Below, piece after piece: positions 29,756-37,950 of a stretch of DNA of 64,000 bases. The notes beneath the pieces were generated by a model. The model did no database searches and had not been told where the DNA came from. It was given only the letters and a program-made list of their open reading frames with translations. This DNA is from Tsukamurella sp. TY48 (GTDB taxonomy: Bacteria > Actinomycetota > Actinomycetes > Mycobacteriales > Mycobacteriaceae). The stretch is from positions 2,232,001-2,296,000 of the forward strand of contig NZ_BPMV01000001.1 of the NCBI RefSeq assembly GCF_019656655.1. The letters are read 5' to 3'. The position numbers and the translations under genes are program-made. Each line of letters begins with the position of its first letter. Within the stretch, counting starts at the first letter, position 1.

Positions 29756-30348
29756 GCGGATACGGTCCGTTCGCGGCGGCGTTCGCCCTCATCGCGACCG
29801 CGCTGGTGGCCCTGCCCGTGCAGGCGCGTGCTCGGCTGCACCGGTCCGGTGACGGCTCCGATTCCCGCCGTCGGCACCTGCCGCGGCGCGCGCCGAAGCC
29901 CGATCCGTTCGAGGCCGCCGCCGCGTACGACCTGTTCGCCGTGTGTCTTCGCGCGGGCATGCCCACCGCGGACGCGGCCCGCGCCGTGGGGGCCACCGCG
30001 GCGCCGGCCCTGGCCGCGGTGCTGCACCGGGCGGCGGAACTGCTGGCGCTCGGTTCCGATCCGGAGACCGCCTGGCGCACCGAGTCCGACGACCCGCAGG
30101 TGGTCGCGCTCACGCGGATGCTGCGCCGCTCCGCACGCGCCGGTTCCTCGCCCGCGGCCGGCCTCGCGGATCTCGCGCGCACGGAGCGGGCGCAGGCCGA
30201 GGACCGCGCGGTGGCGGCGGGTGAACGAGCGGGGGTCATGGTGGCCGGCCCGCTCGGATTGTGCTTCCTACCGGCGTTCGTGTGCCTCGGCATCGTTCCG
30301 GTGGTGATGGGACTCGCGGGCAAAGTGCTCGGTGAGGGGCTGCTGTAG
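29752..30348 (+). CDS. tadC: TadC-like type II secretion F-domain protein
   Basis: The 198-residue inner-membrane protein (Rv3657c type) has an N-terminal membrane helix (FAAAFALIATALVALPVQA), a T2SSF-like helical domain (DPFEAAAAYDLFAVCLRAGM onward) and a C-terminal hydrophobic segment (GPLGLCFLPAFVCLGIVPVV). With TadB it would form the platform for pilin assembly. It overlaps the tadB end by four bases (ATGA). Confidence 0.87.
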   Translation: MSGYGPFAAAFALIATALVALPVQARARLHRSGDGSDSRRRHLPRRAPKPDPFEAAAAYDLFAVCLRAGMPTADAARAVGATAAPALAAVLHRAAELLALGSDPETAWRTESDDPQVVALTRMLRRSARAGSSPAAGLADLARTERAQAEDRAVAAGERAGVMVAGPLGLCFLPAFVCLGIVPVVMGLAGKVLGEGLL

Positions 30349-30371
30349 CGGCCCGACGTTAGGGGGATGGA

Positions 30372-30566
30372 ATGTGGATTCGTCTGCGGTGCACGATGAC
30401 CGAACTGATGATGCAGGAGGAGGGGATGAGCACGGTGGAGTACGCGATCGGGACGATCGCGGCCGCGGCCTTCGGTGCGGTGCTCTACGGCGTGGTCACC
30501 GGCGACAACATCGTCAGCGGCCTCACGTCGATCATCGGGAAGGCGCTGGGCACCTCCACCGGCTAG
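30372..30566 (+). CDS. Flp-type pilin (DUF4244, Rv3656c-type)
   Basis: The 64-residue prepilin has the class III processing site G-M-S-T-V-E: cleavage after G18 leaves glutamate at +5. It is followed by a hydrophobic helix YAIGTIAAAAFGAVLYGVV and a short tail ending TSTG. It is the likely structural subunit of the pilus built by TadA-TadC. ATG at 30372 is used; M9 at 30396 is an alternative. No prepilin peptidase gene is present in the window. Confidence 0.85.
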   Translation: MWIRLRCTMTELMMQEEGMSTVEYAIGTIAAAAFGAVLYGVVTGDNIVSGLTSIIGKALGTSTG

Positions 30567-30589
30567 CCGGCGATGCGGGCGCGGTCACC

Positions 30590-30898
30590 GTGGAGGCCGC
30601 GCTCGCCGTCGCCAGCCTGATCACGGTGCTGGTGCTGAGCGTCGGGGCGATCGTCGGCGTCACCGCCCAGGTGCGGTGTGTTGACGCCGCACGCGAGGCC
30701 GCCCGGCTCACCGCCCGCGGCGACGATGCCCTTGCCGCCGAGGCGATCTCCGCGGTGGGACCGCCCGGCGCCACGGCATCGACGACACGGTCCGGCGACA
30801 CGGTGACCGTGCGGGTGCAGGCACCCGTGCCCGCGCTGCCGGGCCTCACGGTCTCGGCCACGGCGGTCGCGGCGCTCGAACCGGGGGAGGCGGGGTGA
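30590..30898 (+). CDS. tadE: TadE-like minor pilin (start uncertain)
   Basis: The TadE-like protein (Rv3655c type) has a hydrophobic N-terminal helix (EAALAVASLITVLVLSVGAI), then VRCVDAAREAARLTARG, a characteristic TadE stretch. The only normal start in frame after the pilin stop is GTG at 30590, giving 102 residues. However, the codons just before it read GDAGAVTV, which with the following E forms a perfect prepilin site (cleavage after G, E at +5). The real N-terminus should therefore begin further upstream, where no ATG, GTG or TTG lies in frame close by. A non-standard start or a local base error is possible. Confidence 0.7.
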   Translation: MEAALAVASLITVLVLSVGAIVGVTAQVRCVDAAREAARLTARGDDALAAEAISAVGPPGATASTTRSGDTVTVRVQAPVPALPGLTVSATAVAALEPGEAG

Positions 30899-31248
30899 GA
30901 CGGGTACTCCGTGATGACGACGGGGTCGCCACGGTGCTGGGCGCAGTGATGGTGGCCGTGATCGTGGTGGTGGCGGTGATGATCATCGACGTGGGCGCCG
31001 CCGTGTCGGCGCGGCACCGCGCGCAGGCGGCGGCCGATCTCGCCGCGCTCGCGGGAGCCGCCGATGCGCTCGACGTCGATGCGGCCTGTGCGGCGGCGAC
31101 TCGTCTGGCGCAGGAGAATTCGGCGCGACTACTTGCGTGCACGGTGGAGCGGGAGTTCGAGGTCACCGTCCGGGTGGGTGTGCCCGTCGCCTTCTCGGTG
31201 TTCGGCGACGGCGAGGCGGTCGCGATGGCGCGGGCAGGTCCGGAATGA
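30895..31248 (+). CDS. TadG-like / Rv3654c-type helicase-secretion neighbourhood protein
   Basis: The 117-residue protein starts with GTG overlapping the tadE stop (GTGA). DDDGVATVLGAVMVAVIVVV is followed by SARHRAQAAADLAALAGAAD, the pattern of the Tad-secretion-linked family that includes Rv3654c. One N-terminal membrane helix is predicted, with the rest outside. Last gene of the Tad operon, ending 12 bp before the convergent MerR gene. Confidence 0.85.
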   Translation: MRRVLRDDDGVATVLGAVMVAVIVVVAVMIIDVGAAVSARHRAQAAADLAALAGAADALDVDAACAAATRLAQENSARLLACTVEREFEVTVRVGVPVAFSVFGDGEAVAMARAGPE

Positions 31249-31260
31249 CGGTCCGGCCCG

Positions 31261-31674
31261 CTAGCGGTGCTGCGCCCGGTCGCTGAGCACCGCCGCGAAC
31301 TCCTCCGCCATCGCCAATTGCGTGCGGAGTTCGGCACATCGCTGCTGGGCGGCGGCCGAGCACTGGTCGATGAATTCCGCGGCATCGGAACGGACCTCGC
31401 CATCGGTGTCCGGATCGGCGAGGGCGTCGAGCGCCGACAGCAGATCACGCATCTGCTCGAGGGTGAAGCCGAGCGGCTTCATCCTGCGGATCACCAGGAG
31501 ACGTTCGACGTCGGCCGCGGTGTACAGCCGGAAACCTCCGGGGCTGCGCTCCGACGGTTCGACCAGGCCCATCTCGTCGTAGTGCCGGATCGTCTTGAGG
31601 GAGAGCCCGGTGGCCTCCGCGACCTGGCCGATCTGCAGCAGCCGGGCCTCGGGCAGGCGCATCTGATCAGCCAT
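31261..31674 (-). CDS. MerR-family transcriptional regulator
   Basis: The 137-residue regulator has the MerR winged helix at residues 12-80 (LQIGQVAEATGLSLKTIRHY then DEMGLVEPSERSPGGFRLYT) and a coiled-coil dimerisation helix after residue 95. C105 and C113 are the only cysteines, so metal or thiol sensing is possible but not shown. It begins 10 bp after the SulP gene on the same strand and is probably in its transcript. A dyad lies in the spacer of the SulP promoter, the usual place for a MerR operator, so it likely regulates its own operon. Confidence 0.85.
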   Translation of the reverse strand: MADQMRLPEARLLQIGQVAEATGLSLKTIRHYDEMGLVEPSERSPGGFRLYTAADVERLLVIRRMKPLGFTLEQMRDLLSALDALADPDTDGEVRSDAAEFIDQCSAAAQQRCAELRTQLAMAEEFAAVLSDRAQHR

Positions 31675-31684
31675 GCCCTCGAGC

Positions 31685-33184
31685 CTAGTGGCCTGCGCCC
31701 AGCCTGCCGGTCAGGCGCCCGTGGCGTTCCGCCGAGGCCGGGTTGAGGCCGGTGAAGACCACCGTCTTGCCGCGGGCCCGGTACTTCATCTCGATCGCGT
31801 CCAGCGTCGCCACCGTGGACGCGTCCCACACGTGGGTGTCGGACAGGTCGACGAGCACCCGCTCGGGATCGTCCGCGTAGTCGAATCGATGCACGAGATC
31901 GTTGCTGGACGCGAAGAACAGCTCGCCCCGCACACGATAGGTCCGCGTGCCATCCGCTCCCTCGGGAGACCGTGAGACCTCGGTGAAGTGCGAGACCCGG
32001 CGGACGAACAGCAGTGTCGCGACGATCACGCCGCCGATCACCCCGTAGGCCAGATTGTGCGTGGCCACGGTGATCGCCACGGTCACGAGCATCACCGCGG
32101 TCTCGCTGCGTGGCATCCGGCGGAGCGTGGCGGGGGCGATGCTGTGCCAGTCGAAGGTGCCCACGGCCACCATCACCATCACCGCCACGAGTGCCGCCAT
32201 CGGGATCCTCGCCACCAGGTCTCCGAGCCCGACCACGAGGATCAGCAGGAACAGACCGGCGAGGAAGGTGGAGATCCGCGTGCGCGCGCCGGAGCTCTTG
32301 ACGTTGATCATCGTCTGGCCGATCATCGCGCATCCGCCCATCCCGCCGAAGAATCCGGTGACCACGTTCGCTACCCCCTGGCCCCAACCCTCCCGGGTCT
32401 TATCAGAGGGGGTATCGGTGATGTCGTCGACGAGGGTGGCGGTCATCAGTGATTCGAGGAGGCCCACCAGCGCCATGGCCAGCGCGTACGGGGCGATCAG
32501 TCGCAAGGTCTCGAGGGTGAACGGGACGTCCGGAATCAGCCACTGCGGCAACGTACTAGGCAATTCGCCCTCGTCGCCCACGGTGGGCACGGTGAGTCCG
32601 GAGGCGAGCGTGAACCCGGTGAGGACGACGATCGCCACGAGGGGCGCCGGCACCGCCCGGGTCAGCTTCGGCAGGCCGACCATGAGCACGAGACCCGCGG
32701 CGATCAGCGGGTAGACGGCCCAGGGAACGCCGGTCATGTGGGGGAGCTGAGCGAGGAAGATGAGAATCGCGAGGGCGTTGACGAAGCCGATCATCACGCT
32801 GCGGGGGATGAAGCGCATCAGCTTCGCCACCCCGAGCATGCTCAGCAGCACCTGCAGGATGCCCGCGACGATCACAGTGGCCAGCAGGTAGTCGAGCCCG
32901 TGTTCGCGGGCGATCGGCGCGATGACCAGCGCGATGGCGCCCGTCGCGGCGGAGATCATCGCGGGTCGGCCGCCGACGACGGCGATGGTCACCGCCATGG
33001 TGAACGATGCGAACAGGCCGACCCGCGGATCGACGCCCGCGATGATCGAGAACGAGATGGCCTCGGGGATCAGCGCGAGCGCGACGACGAGCCCGGCGAG
33101 CGTCTCGGTGCGCAGCCGCTGCGGGCTTCGCAGAGCCGCGAGCACCTCGCTCCGTTGCGCTGCGCGTGCGAATCGCGTGATCAT
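31685..33184 (-). CDS. SulP-family anion transporter with STAS domain
   Basis: The 499-residue inner-membrane protein has the SulP transporter core (GLVVALALIPEAISFSIIAG and onward, about 12 hydrophobic segments). A C-terminal STAS domain follows (VLVDLSDTHVWDASTVATLD near residue 445). Family members carry sulfate, bicarbonate or other anions; the short first segment SFSIIAGVDPRVGLFASF is family-typical. The specific substrate is not visible. The ATG at 33184 follows GGAGGGCCGCC. It is the first gene of a SulP-MerR pair. Confidence 0.9.
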   Translation of the reverse strand: MITRFARAAQRSEVLAALRSPQRLRTETLAGLVVALALIPEAISFSIIAGVDPRVGLFASFTMAVTIAVVGGRPAMISAATGAIALVIAPIAREHGLDYLLATVIVAGILQVLLSMLGVAKLMRFIPRSVMIGFVNALAILIFLAQLPHMTGVPWAVYPLIAAGLVLMVGLPKLTRAVPAPLVAIVVLTGFTLASGLTVPTVGDEGELPSTLPQWLIPDVPFTLETLRLIAPYALAMALVGLLESLMTATLVDDITDTPSDKTREGWGQGVANVVTGFFGGMGGCAMIGQTMINVKSSGARTRISTFLAGLFLLILVVGLGDLVARIPMAALVAVMVMVAVGTFDWHSIAPATLRRMPRSETAVMLVTVAITVATHNLAYGVIGGVIVATLLFVRRVSHFTEVSRSPEGADGTRTYRVRGELFFASSNDLVHRFDYADDPERVLVDLSDTHVWDASTVATLDAIEMKYRARGKTVVFTGLNPASAERHGRLTGRLGAGH

Positions 33185-33206
33185 GGCGGCCCTCCGTTGC
33201 TGCGGA

Positions 33207-33240
33207 GGGTAAATCTACCCTCCCGTGAGGGTAAGGTTAA
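33207..33240 (-). promoter_or_regulatory. Promoter with MerR-type dyad upstream of the SulP gene
   Basis: On the minus strand TTAACC and TAGATT are 17 bases apart, and the spacer contains TACCCTC-ACGG-GAGGGTA, a 7-4-7 inverted repeat whose right arm runs into the -10 element. This is the arrangement used by MerR regulators, which distort the spacer. A further ACCCTCC follows. Confidence 0.6.
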
Positions 33241-33282
33241 CGAGGGCCGGTGCGGATGACGAATCGGACGGAGCCCGTGCGG

Positions 33283-33759
33283 TCAGTCCTTGTCTCTGAG
33301 TTCCTGGGCGTAGGCGCGCGCCGAGCGCTGATAGCGGGTCATTCCCTCGGCCACGGTGTCGATCAGGAGCGCCACCGCCTCGTCGGTGCGCCGTAGGTCG
33401 GTCAGGCAGAGGGCCCGGAAGACCGCGATGGCGGGATCGAGGCCGTCGCCGAGAGTGCGGTCGAGGCCGTCCAGCAGCATCAGCCCGTCGCCGGGCTCGC
33501 CCAGGTTGCGCAGCGAGCTGGCCAACTGGATCGTCGCCTGCCGCGCGCGGCTCTCGTCGAGACCCGCGGCGAGGGCGCGCCGGTAGCCCGGGACCGCCCG
33601 CTCGGGGTGCCCCGTCGAATCCTCGACACCCGCGCGCTCGAACTCCGCGACGCCCTCGGGGACCGCGGGATCGCCCACGATCCGACCGATCCGGGCCCGC
33701 AGTTCGTCCTCGCCGAGGTCCGCCGCCCACGCCGCCTCGAGATCGTCTTCCCAGGTCAT
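33283..33759 (-). CDS. Tetratricopeptide-repeat protein (TPR_5 type)
   Basis: The 158-residue, all-helical protein has paired helices such as VAEFERAGVEDSTGHPERAV, PGYRRALAAGLDESRARQAT and DPAIAVFRALCLTDLRRTDE, which fit the small bacterial TPR_5 family. Such proteins are protein-interaction scaffolds of unknown partner. It lies between the SulP promoter and the TfoX-like gene, transcribed towards SulP's upstream side with 98 bp between them. Confidence 0.75.
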   Translation of the reverse strand: MTWEDDLEAAWAADLGEDELRARIGRIVGDPAVPEGVAEFERAGVEDSTGHPERAVPGYRRALAAGLDESRARQATIQLASSLRNLGEPGDGLMLLDGLDRTLGDGLDPAIAVFRALCLTDLRRTDEAVALLIDTVAEGMTRYQRSARAYAQELRDKD

Positions 33760-33825
33760 CGCGCCCCCTCCGATCGATACGCTTGGAACCTAGCAGCGTC
33801 GAGCGCACGCGCGCACACTGAATCC

Positions 33826-34155
33826 ATGGCGTACGACGAGGGCCTGGCCGATCGGATCCGCGACGCACTGGGGGTGGCCCCGGACATCACGGAGAAGAAG
33901 ATGTTCGGCGGCCTCGCCTTCCTGGTGGACGGCCACATGAGCATCGCCGTCCGCAACGACGGTGGCGCCATGGTCCGGCTGCCGCGCGAGGTGGCCGACG
34001 AGTACATCGGCGAGCACGTCTCGCTCGGCGTGATGGGCGGACGGGAGATGCGCGGCTGGCTCGTGCTCGACGAGGAGGAGATCGCCTCCGATATCGACCT
34101 CGCGGAGTGGGTGCGGCGCACCGTCGACTACTCGCGGACGCTGCCGCCGAAGTAG
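33826..34155 (+). CDS. TfoX N-terminal-domain protein
   Basis: The 109-residue protein consists of a TfoX_N domain alone: DGLADRIRDALG-type start, then ITEKKMFGGLAFLVDGHMSI and the characteristic MRGWLVLD stretch. In gammaproteobacteria TfoX controls competence, but stand-alone actinobacterial members have no assigned role. ATG at 33826 (MAYDEGLAD) is preferred to a longer upstream frame that reads as non-coding and overlaps the TPR gene. Confidence 0.85.
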   Translation: MAYDEGLADRIRDALGVAPDITEKKMFGGLAFLVDGHMSIAVRNDGGAMVRLPREVADEYIGEHVSLGVMGGREMRGWLVLDEEEIASDIDLAEWVRRTVDYSRTLPPK

Positions 34156-34159
34156 CGGA

Positions 34160-36523
34160 TCACCCCCGGGCCAGAGCGGCCAGCACCAGGTCGAGCACCA
34201 CGATCGCGCCGGCCTTGTCGAGTGGGTCGTTCCCGTTGCCGCACTTGGGGGATTGCACGCACGACGGGCAACCCGCCGGGCATTCGCAGGCGGCCACGGC
34301 ATCGCGGGTGGCGAGCAGCCACGTCGCGAGCGCCTCATAGCCGCGCTCGGCGAAGCCGGCGCCGCCCGGGTACCCGTCGTAGACGAAGATCGACGGCAGG
34401 CCGGTGTCCTCGTGCAGCGCCGTCGAGAGCCCGCCGATGTCCCACCGGTCGCACGAGGCCACGAGCGGCAGCAGGCCGATCGCCGCGTGCTCGGCGGCGT
34501 GCAGCGCGCCCGGCCAGTGCTCCGGGGCGAGGTCCGCGGCCAGCAGGGCCTCCGGATCGATCGTGATCAGCGCAGCCTGCGTGGCCAGCGAGGTCTCCGG
34601 CAGGTCCAACTCCACCGCATCGAGTACCTCGCCGGTGCGCAGCGTGCGCAGGTATCCCACCACCTGGCTGGTGACCTCCACCGAGACGAACCGCGCCGTG
34701 ACCGCCCCCAGCTCCTCGGTCTGGTGCACCGCCGTGATCCGGACATCGGAGTCCTCGCGGGCCGAGGTGGTCCACTCCGGCTCCTCGGCGTGCACCATGG
34801 CCAGGCCCTCGTCGAGATCGAGCTCGTCGACCACGTACGACTCGCTCTGATGCACGTGCACCGCGCCCTGGTACACCGTGGACAGCGCGCGATGGAAATC
34901 GACGGTGCCCAGCAGCCGGCCGGTGGACTCCTCCACGATCAGTACCTCGCTGCCCGCCCCGCCTCGGATGTTCACGCGCGCATGGGGATCGATCCCGGCG
35001 GCCAGGAAGTACCCGGCGGGCCGCTCCCGCAGCAGGCCGTCGGCTGCGAGCCGTCCCACCACGTCCACCGCGCCCAGGGTGGCCACCTCCTCGCGGGTCA
35101 GCGGCAATTCGCCCGCGGCGCAGAGCAGCTGCGGCCCAAGGACGTACGGGTTCCACGGATCGGTGATCGTGGCCTCCACCGGACGGCCCAGCAGCGACTG
35201 CGGGTGGTGCACCAGGTACGTGTCCAGCGGATCATCGCGCGCGATCAGCAGGATCAGCGAACCCTGCCCGCGGCGCCCACTGCGCCCGGCCTGCTGCCAG
35301 AACGAGGCCACCGTCCCCGGGAAACCCGCCATCAGCACGGCATCCAATCCCGCTATGTCCACGCCCAATTCGAGCGCGTTGGTGGTGGCCACCGCCAGCA
35401 GCTCACCGTCGCCCAGGCCGCGTTCCAGGGCCCGACGATCCTCCGCGAGGTACCCGGCGCGATAGGCGGCCACGCGGCCGGCGAGTTCCGGTGTGGCCTC
35501 GGCCAGCATCCGCCGGGCGGACAGCGCGACGGTCTCCGCGGACCGTCGGGAACGGACGAAGGCCAGTGTGCGGGCGCCCTCCACCACGAGATCGGCGATC
35601 ATCCGGGACGCCTCCGTGGTGGCCTGCCGCCGCACCGGGGCGCCGTTCTCGCCCTCCAGGTCCGGGATCAGCGGCGGCTCCCACAGCACCACGGTGCGCG
35701 GCCCGTGCGGAGAGGAATCGGTGTCCACCGCCACGCAGTCCGCGCCGATGAGACGGGAGGCGGCGCCAGCGGGATCGGACGTGGTGGCCGAGGCGCAGAT
35801 CACCGTGGGGGCGGCGCCGTACTTCGCCGCCACCCGCAGCAGCCGCCGCAGTACCAACGCCGTGTGCGATCCGAAGACGCCGCGGTAGTGATGGCACTCG
35901 TCCACCACCACGTACTTCAGTCCTCGTAGGAAACGTGCCCACTTCGCGTGCCGCGGAAGCATTCCCACGTGGATCATGTCGGGGTTCGTGAACACCCACC
36001 GGCTGTCGGACCGCGCCCACCGCCGCATCTCCTGCGAGGTGTCGCCGTCGTACATCGCCGGCGATACGGTGTCCGAACCGTCGAACAGCGACATCAGGCG
36101 CACCGCGGCGGCGTGCTGATCGGTGCCCAATGCCTTGGTGGGAGAGAGGTAGAGGACGGTGGCGCGCGGCTCGTCGGCCAGCGCCGTCAGCACGGGAAGC
36201 TGATACGCCAAGGACTTTCCTGACGCCGTACCGGTGGAGATCACCACGTGCCGGCCGGCGTGAGCGTGCTCGGCGGCCTCCACCTGGTGCCGCCACGGCC
36301 GTTCGACCCCGGTCTCGATGAGGCCGTCGCGGATGTCCGCCGGGAGCCAGGTGGGCCACTCCCCGAATTCCGCTCGCCGTGACGGGATGTCCGCGATGTG
36401 GGTGATCCCATCGCCCCCGGCGCCGGTGCCCGCCTGGATCCGGGCCAGCAGCTCGCGCCCGAAGGTGTTGTGCTCCACTGCGATTGCCCCCGACGCTGCA
36501 CCTGTACCGATCGCCCCGCGCAT
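34160..36523 (-). CDS. DEAD/DEAH-box helicase with DUF1998 cysteine cluster (Rv3649 / MrfA-like)
   Basis: The 787-residue protein has a superfamily 2 helicase core: Walker A GTASGKS at 98-104, DECH at 208-211, QAGRSGRRGQGSLILL as motif VI in the second RecA domain. A DUF1998 region closes with C746, C748, C752, C755 and C761 (CECPAGCPSC and QSPKC). The family includes B. subtilis MrfA, a mitomycin-damage repair helicase, and M. tuberculosis Rv3649. The start is taken as ATG 36523; GTG near 36480 (VEHNTFGREL) is an alternative, and an 88-residue further extension reads as non-coding. Its stop is four bases from the TfoX-like stop. Confidence 0.9.
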   Translation of the reverse strand: MRGAIGTGAASGAIAVEHNTFGRELLARIQAGTGAGGDGITHIADIPSRRAEFGEWPTWLPADIRDGLIETGVERPWRHQVEAAEHAHAGRHVVISTGTASGKSLAYQLPVLTALADEPRATVLYLSPTKALGTDQHAAAVRLMSLFDGSDTVSPAMYDGDTSQEMRRWARSDSRWVFTNPDMIHVGMLPRHAKWARFLRGLKYVVVDECHHYRGVFGSHTALVLRRLLRVAAKYGAAPTVICASATTSDPAGAASRLIGADCVAVDTDSSPHGPRTVVLWEPPLIPDLEGENGAPVRRQATTEASRMIADLVVEGARTLAFVRSRRSAETVALSARRMLAEATPELAGRVAAYRAGYLAEDRRALERGLGDGELLAVATTNALELGVDIAGLDAVLMAGFPGTVASFWQQAGRSGRRGQGSLILLIARDDPLDTYLVHHPQSLLGRPVEATITDPWNPYVLGPQLLCAAGELPLTREEVATLGAVDVVGRLAADGLLRERPAGYFLAAGIDPHARVNIRGGAGSEVLIVEESTGRLLGTVDFHRALSTVYQGAVHVHQSESYVVDELDLDEGLAMVHAEEPEWTTSAREDSDVRITAVHQTEELGAVTARFVSVEVTSQVVGYLRTLRTGEVLDAVELDLPETSLATQAALITIDPEALLAADLAPEHWPGALHAAEHAAIGLLPLVASCDRWDIGGLSTALHEDTGLPSIFVYDGYPGGAGFAERGYEALATWLLATRDAVAACECPAGCPSCVQSPKCGNGNDPLDKAGAIVVLDLVLAALARG

Positions 36524-36844
36524 CCCTTCCGAGGCGGTATCCCACTCTACTCTCGGGTAGGAACTCGGATACGATTCGACGCCCGCCGGGTTAACAGCAG
36601 GCGAATTCACCCCGCCCGCTGTCGCTCGATTCGAAATCGTGATTGACTGTATGCGGTCGCAGCTCCCGCCGGGGGTCCGAGTGGACCATCGGGGGATCGA
36701 TGTTGCGGGCGTGGTACTGAAGGTTTTTGTGTGCGGACTCCGCAAACGGCTCCAGAAAGTATGGCGGCCGGAACCGGCCAGGAACACGCCCTCATCTTGG
36801 GTGAGTTCCTACACCGGTAGTAAGACAAGTTAGGAAACATCTCA
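36524..36844. other. Non-coding region between helicase and cspA, including the long cspA leader
   Basis: No protein frame is convincing in these 321 bases. The region is less GC-rich than its surroundings and must hold divergent promoters. Cold-shock mRNAs usually have long structured leaders, and the distance fits. TTGACT at 36643 has no clear -10 partner. The cspA ribosome site is AGGAAAC just before the ATG at 36845. Confidence 0.5.
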
Positions 36845-37048
36845 ATGGCACAGGGCACTGTGAAGTGGTTCAACGCGGAGAAGGGCTTCGGCTTCATCGC
36901 TCCCGCCGACGGCTCGGATGACGTGTTCGTCCACTACTCGGAGATCCAGGGCAACGGCTTCCGTACGCTCGAGGAGAACCAGCAGGTCGAGTTCGAGGTC
37001 GGCCAGGGCACCAAGGGCCCGCAGGCCACCGGCGTCCGCGCTATCTAA
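36845..37048 (+). CDS. cspA: Cold-shock protein
   Basis: The 67-residue single cold-shock domain (OB fold) binds single-stranded RNA/DNA and acts as an RNA chaperone. RNP1 is KGFGFI and RNP2 is VFVHYS; the opening [10 protein letters not shown] is standard. It corresponds to Rv3648c and has the same neighbours (helicase, Rv3647c, topA). It is followed after 33 bp by a strong hairpin terminator, so it is monocistronic. Confidence 0.97.
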   Translation: MAQGTVKWFNAEKGFGFIAPADGSDDVFVHYSEIQGNGFRTLEENQQVEFEVGQGTKGPQATGVRAI

Positions 37049-37081
37049 GAAACCTCCGCACCACGCGATAAGCGTTTCTCG

Positions 37082-37115
37082 CGACACCCCCTCACCGCAC
37101 GGTGAGGGGGTGTCG
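37082..37115 (+). terminator. Intrinsic-type terminator of cspA
   Basis: A perfect 15-bp stem, CGACACCCCCTCACC (37082-37096) with its complement (37101-37115), closes on a GCAC loop. No U-tract follows, which is usual in actinobacteria. Confidence 0.85.
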
Positions 37116-37194
37116 TGCATTCGCGACCGGTTCGCGACGCGATCGAGATCGTGTCGGCACCGGGCGGGGCGTGCGGGCGAACTACTCTTAACCG

Positions 37195-37773
37195 GTGTCC
37201 CAACTGTCACTCTTCTCCGCCGAGCAGACCGCGCCGTCGCCGCGCGACCTCGCCGGAGTCCTGGCGGCCCCGGGGCAGATCGTGCAGCTCGGCGGTAGCG
37301 CCCGGATCTCCGTGGTCGTCTCCGCCCCCTGGCGCGCCGACGCCCTGGCCGCGATGATCGCCGAGGCCGGCCTCCGCGGCGAGACCGGCACCTCCGACGA
37401 GGGATCGCCCCTGGTCCGGACGCTGGCCAGCCCCGAACTGCAGCCGCTCGCGCTCGAGTGGACCCGCGGCGCCGCCAAGGTGGCCCCGCCCACCTGGGTG
37501 CCCGGACCCCGCGCCCTGCGCGCCTGGGCCCTGGCCGCCGGCGAGCCCGACGGGGCGCACTATCTTCTCCACCTCGACCCGCACACGCCCGAGACCGCGC
37601 CCGTGCTCGCGACCGCCCTCATGCGCGCGGGCATCGCTCCCACCCTGGTGGGCACCCGCGGTAATCGCCCCGCGCTGCGGGTGTCCGGGCACCGTCGGCT
37701 GCTGCGCCTGCGGGAGAGCATCGGCGACCCGCCGCCCGTCCCGGAGGCATCCGCCGAGTGGCCGGTTCCCTGA
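37195..37773 (+). CDS. Conserved hypothetical protein (Rv3647c-type)
   Basis: The 192-residue protein lies between cspA and topA as Rv3647c does. It starts MSQLSLFSAEQTAP and contains a mixed alpha/beta pattern (ISVVVSAPWRADALAAMIAE and HYLLHLDPHTPETAPVLATA), but I recognise no catalytic motif. The GTG at 37195 has no ribosome site; TACTCT ends six bases before it, so the mRNA is probably leaderless. Function unknown. Confidence 0.8.
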   Translation: MSQLSLFSAEQTAPSPRDLAGVLAAPGQIVQLGGSARISVVVSAPWRADALAAMIAEAGLRGETGTSDEGSPLVRTLASPELQPLALEWTRGAAKVAPPTWVPGPRALRAWALAAGEPDGAHYLLHLDPHTPETAPVLATALMRAGIAPTLVGTRGNRPALRVSGHRRLLRLRESIGDPPPVPEASAEWPVP

Positions 37774-37950
37774 CCGCCGACTGGCGAGGATCCGGCTGTG
37801 CGCGGCGTGCACGGCACCCCTAGATATAAGGTGTCCGGTAGCAAGTCCGATTCGGGTGCGGCAGAATGGGCACCCGTGACCCCAGCGTCGGAGGAGACGT
37901 ACGGGGTGCAGGTGGCGCGAGGCGACCACCGGTAACAGGCAGGAGGGTCC

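Noticed and set aside
36524-36787. 88-residue N-terminal extension of the DUF1998 helicase
   Set aside because: The extension has no helicase similarity and would occupy the divergent promoter region with cspA.
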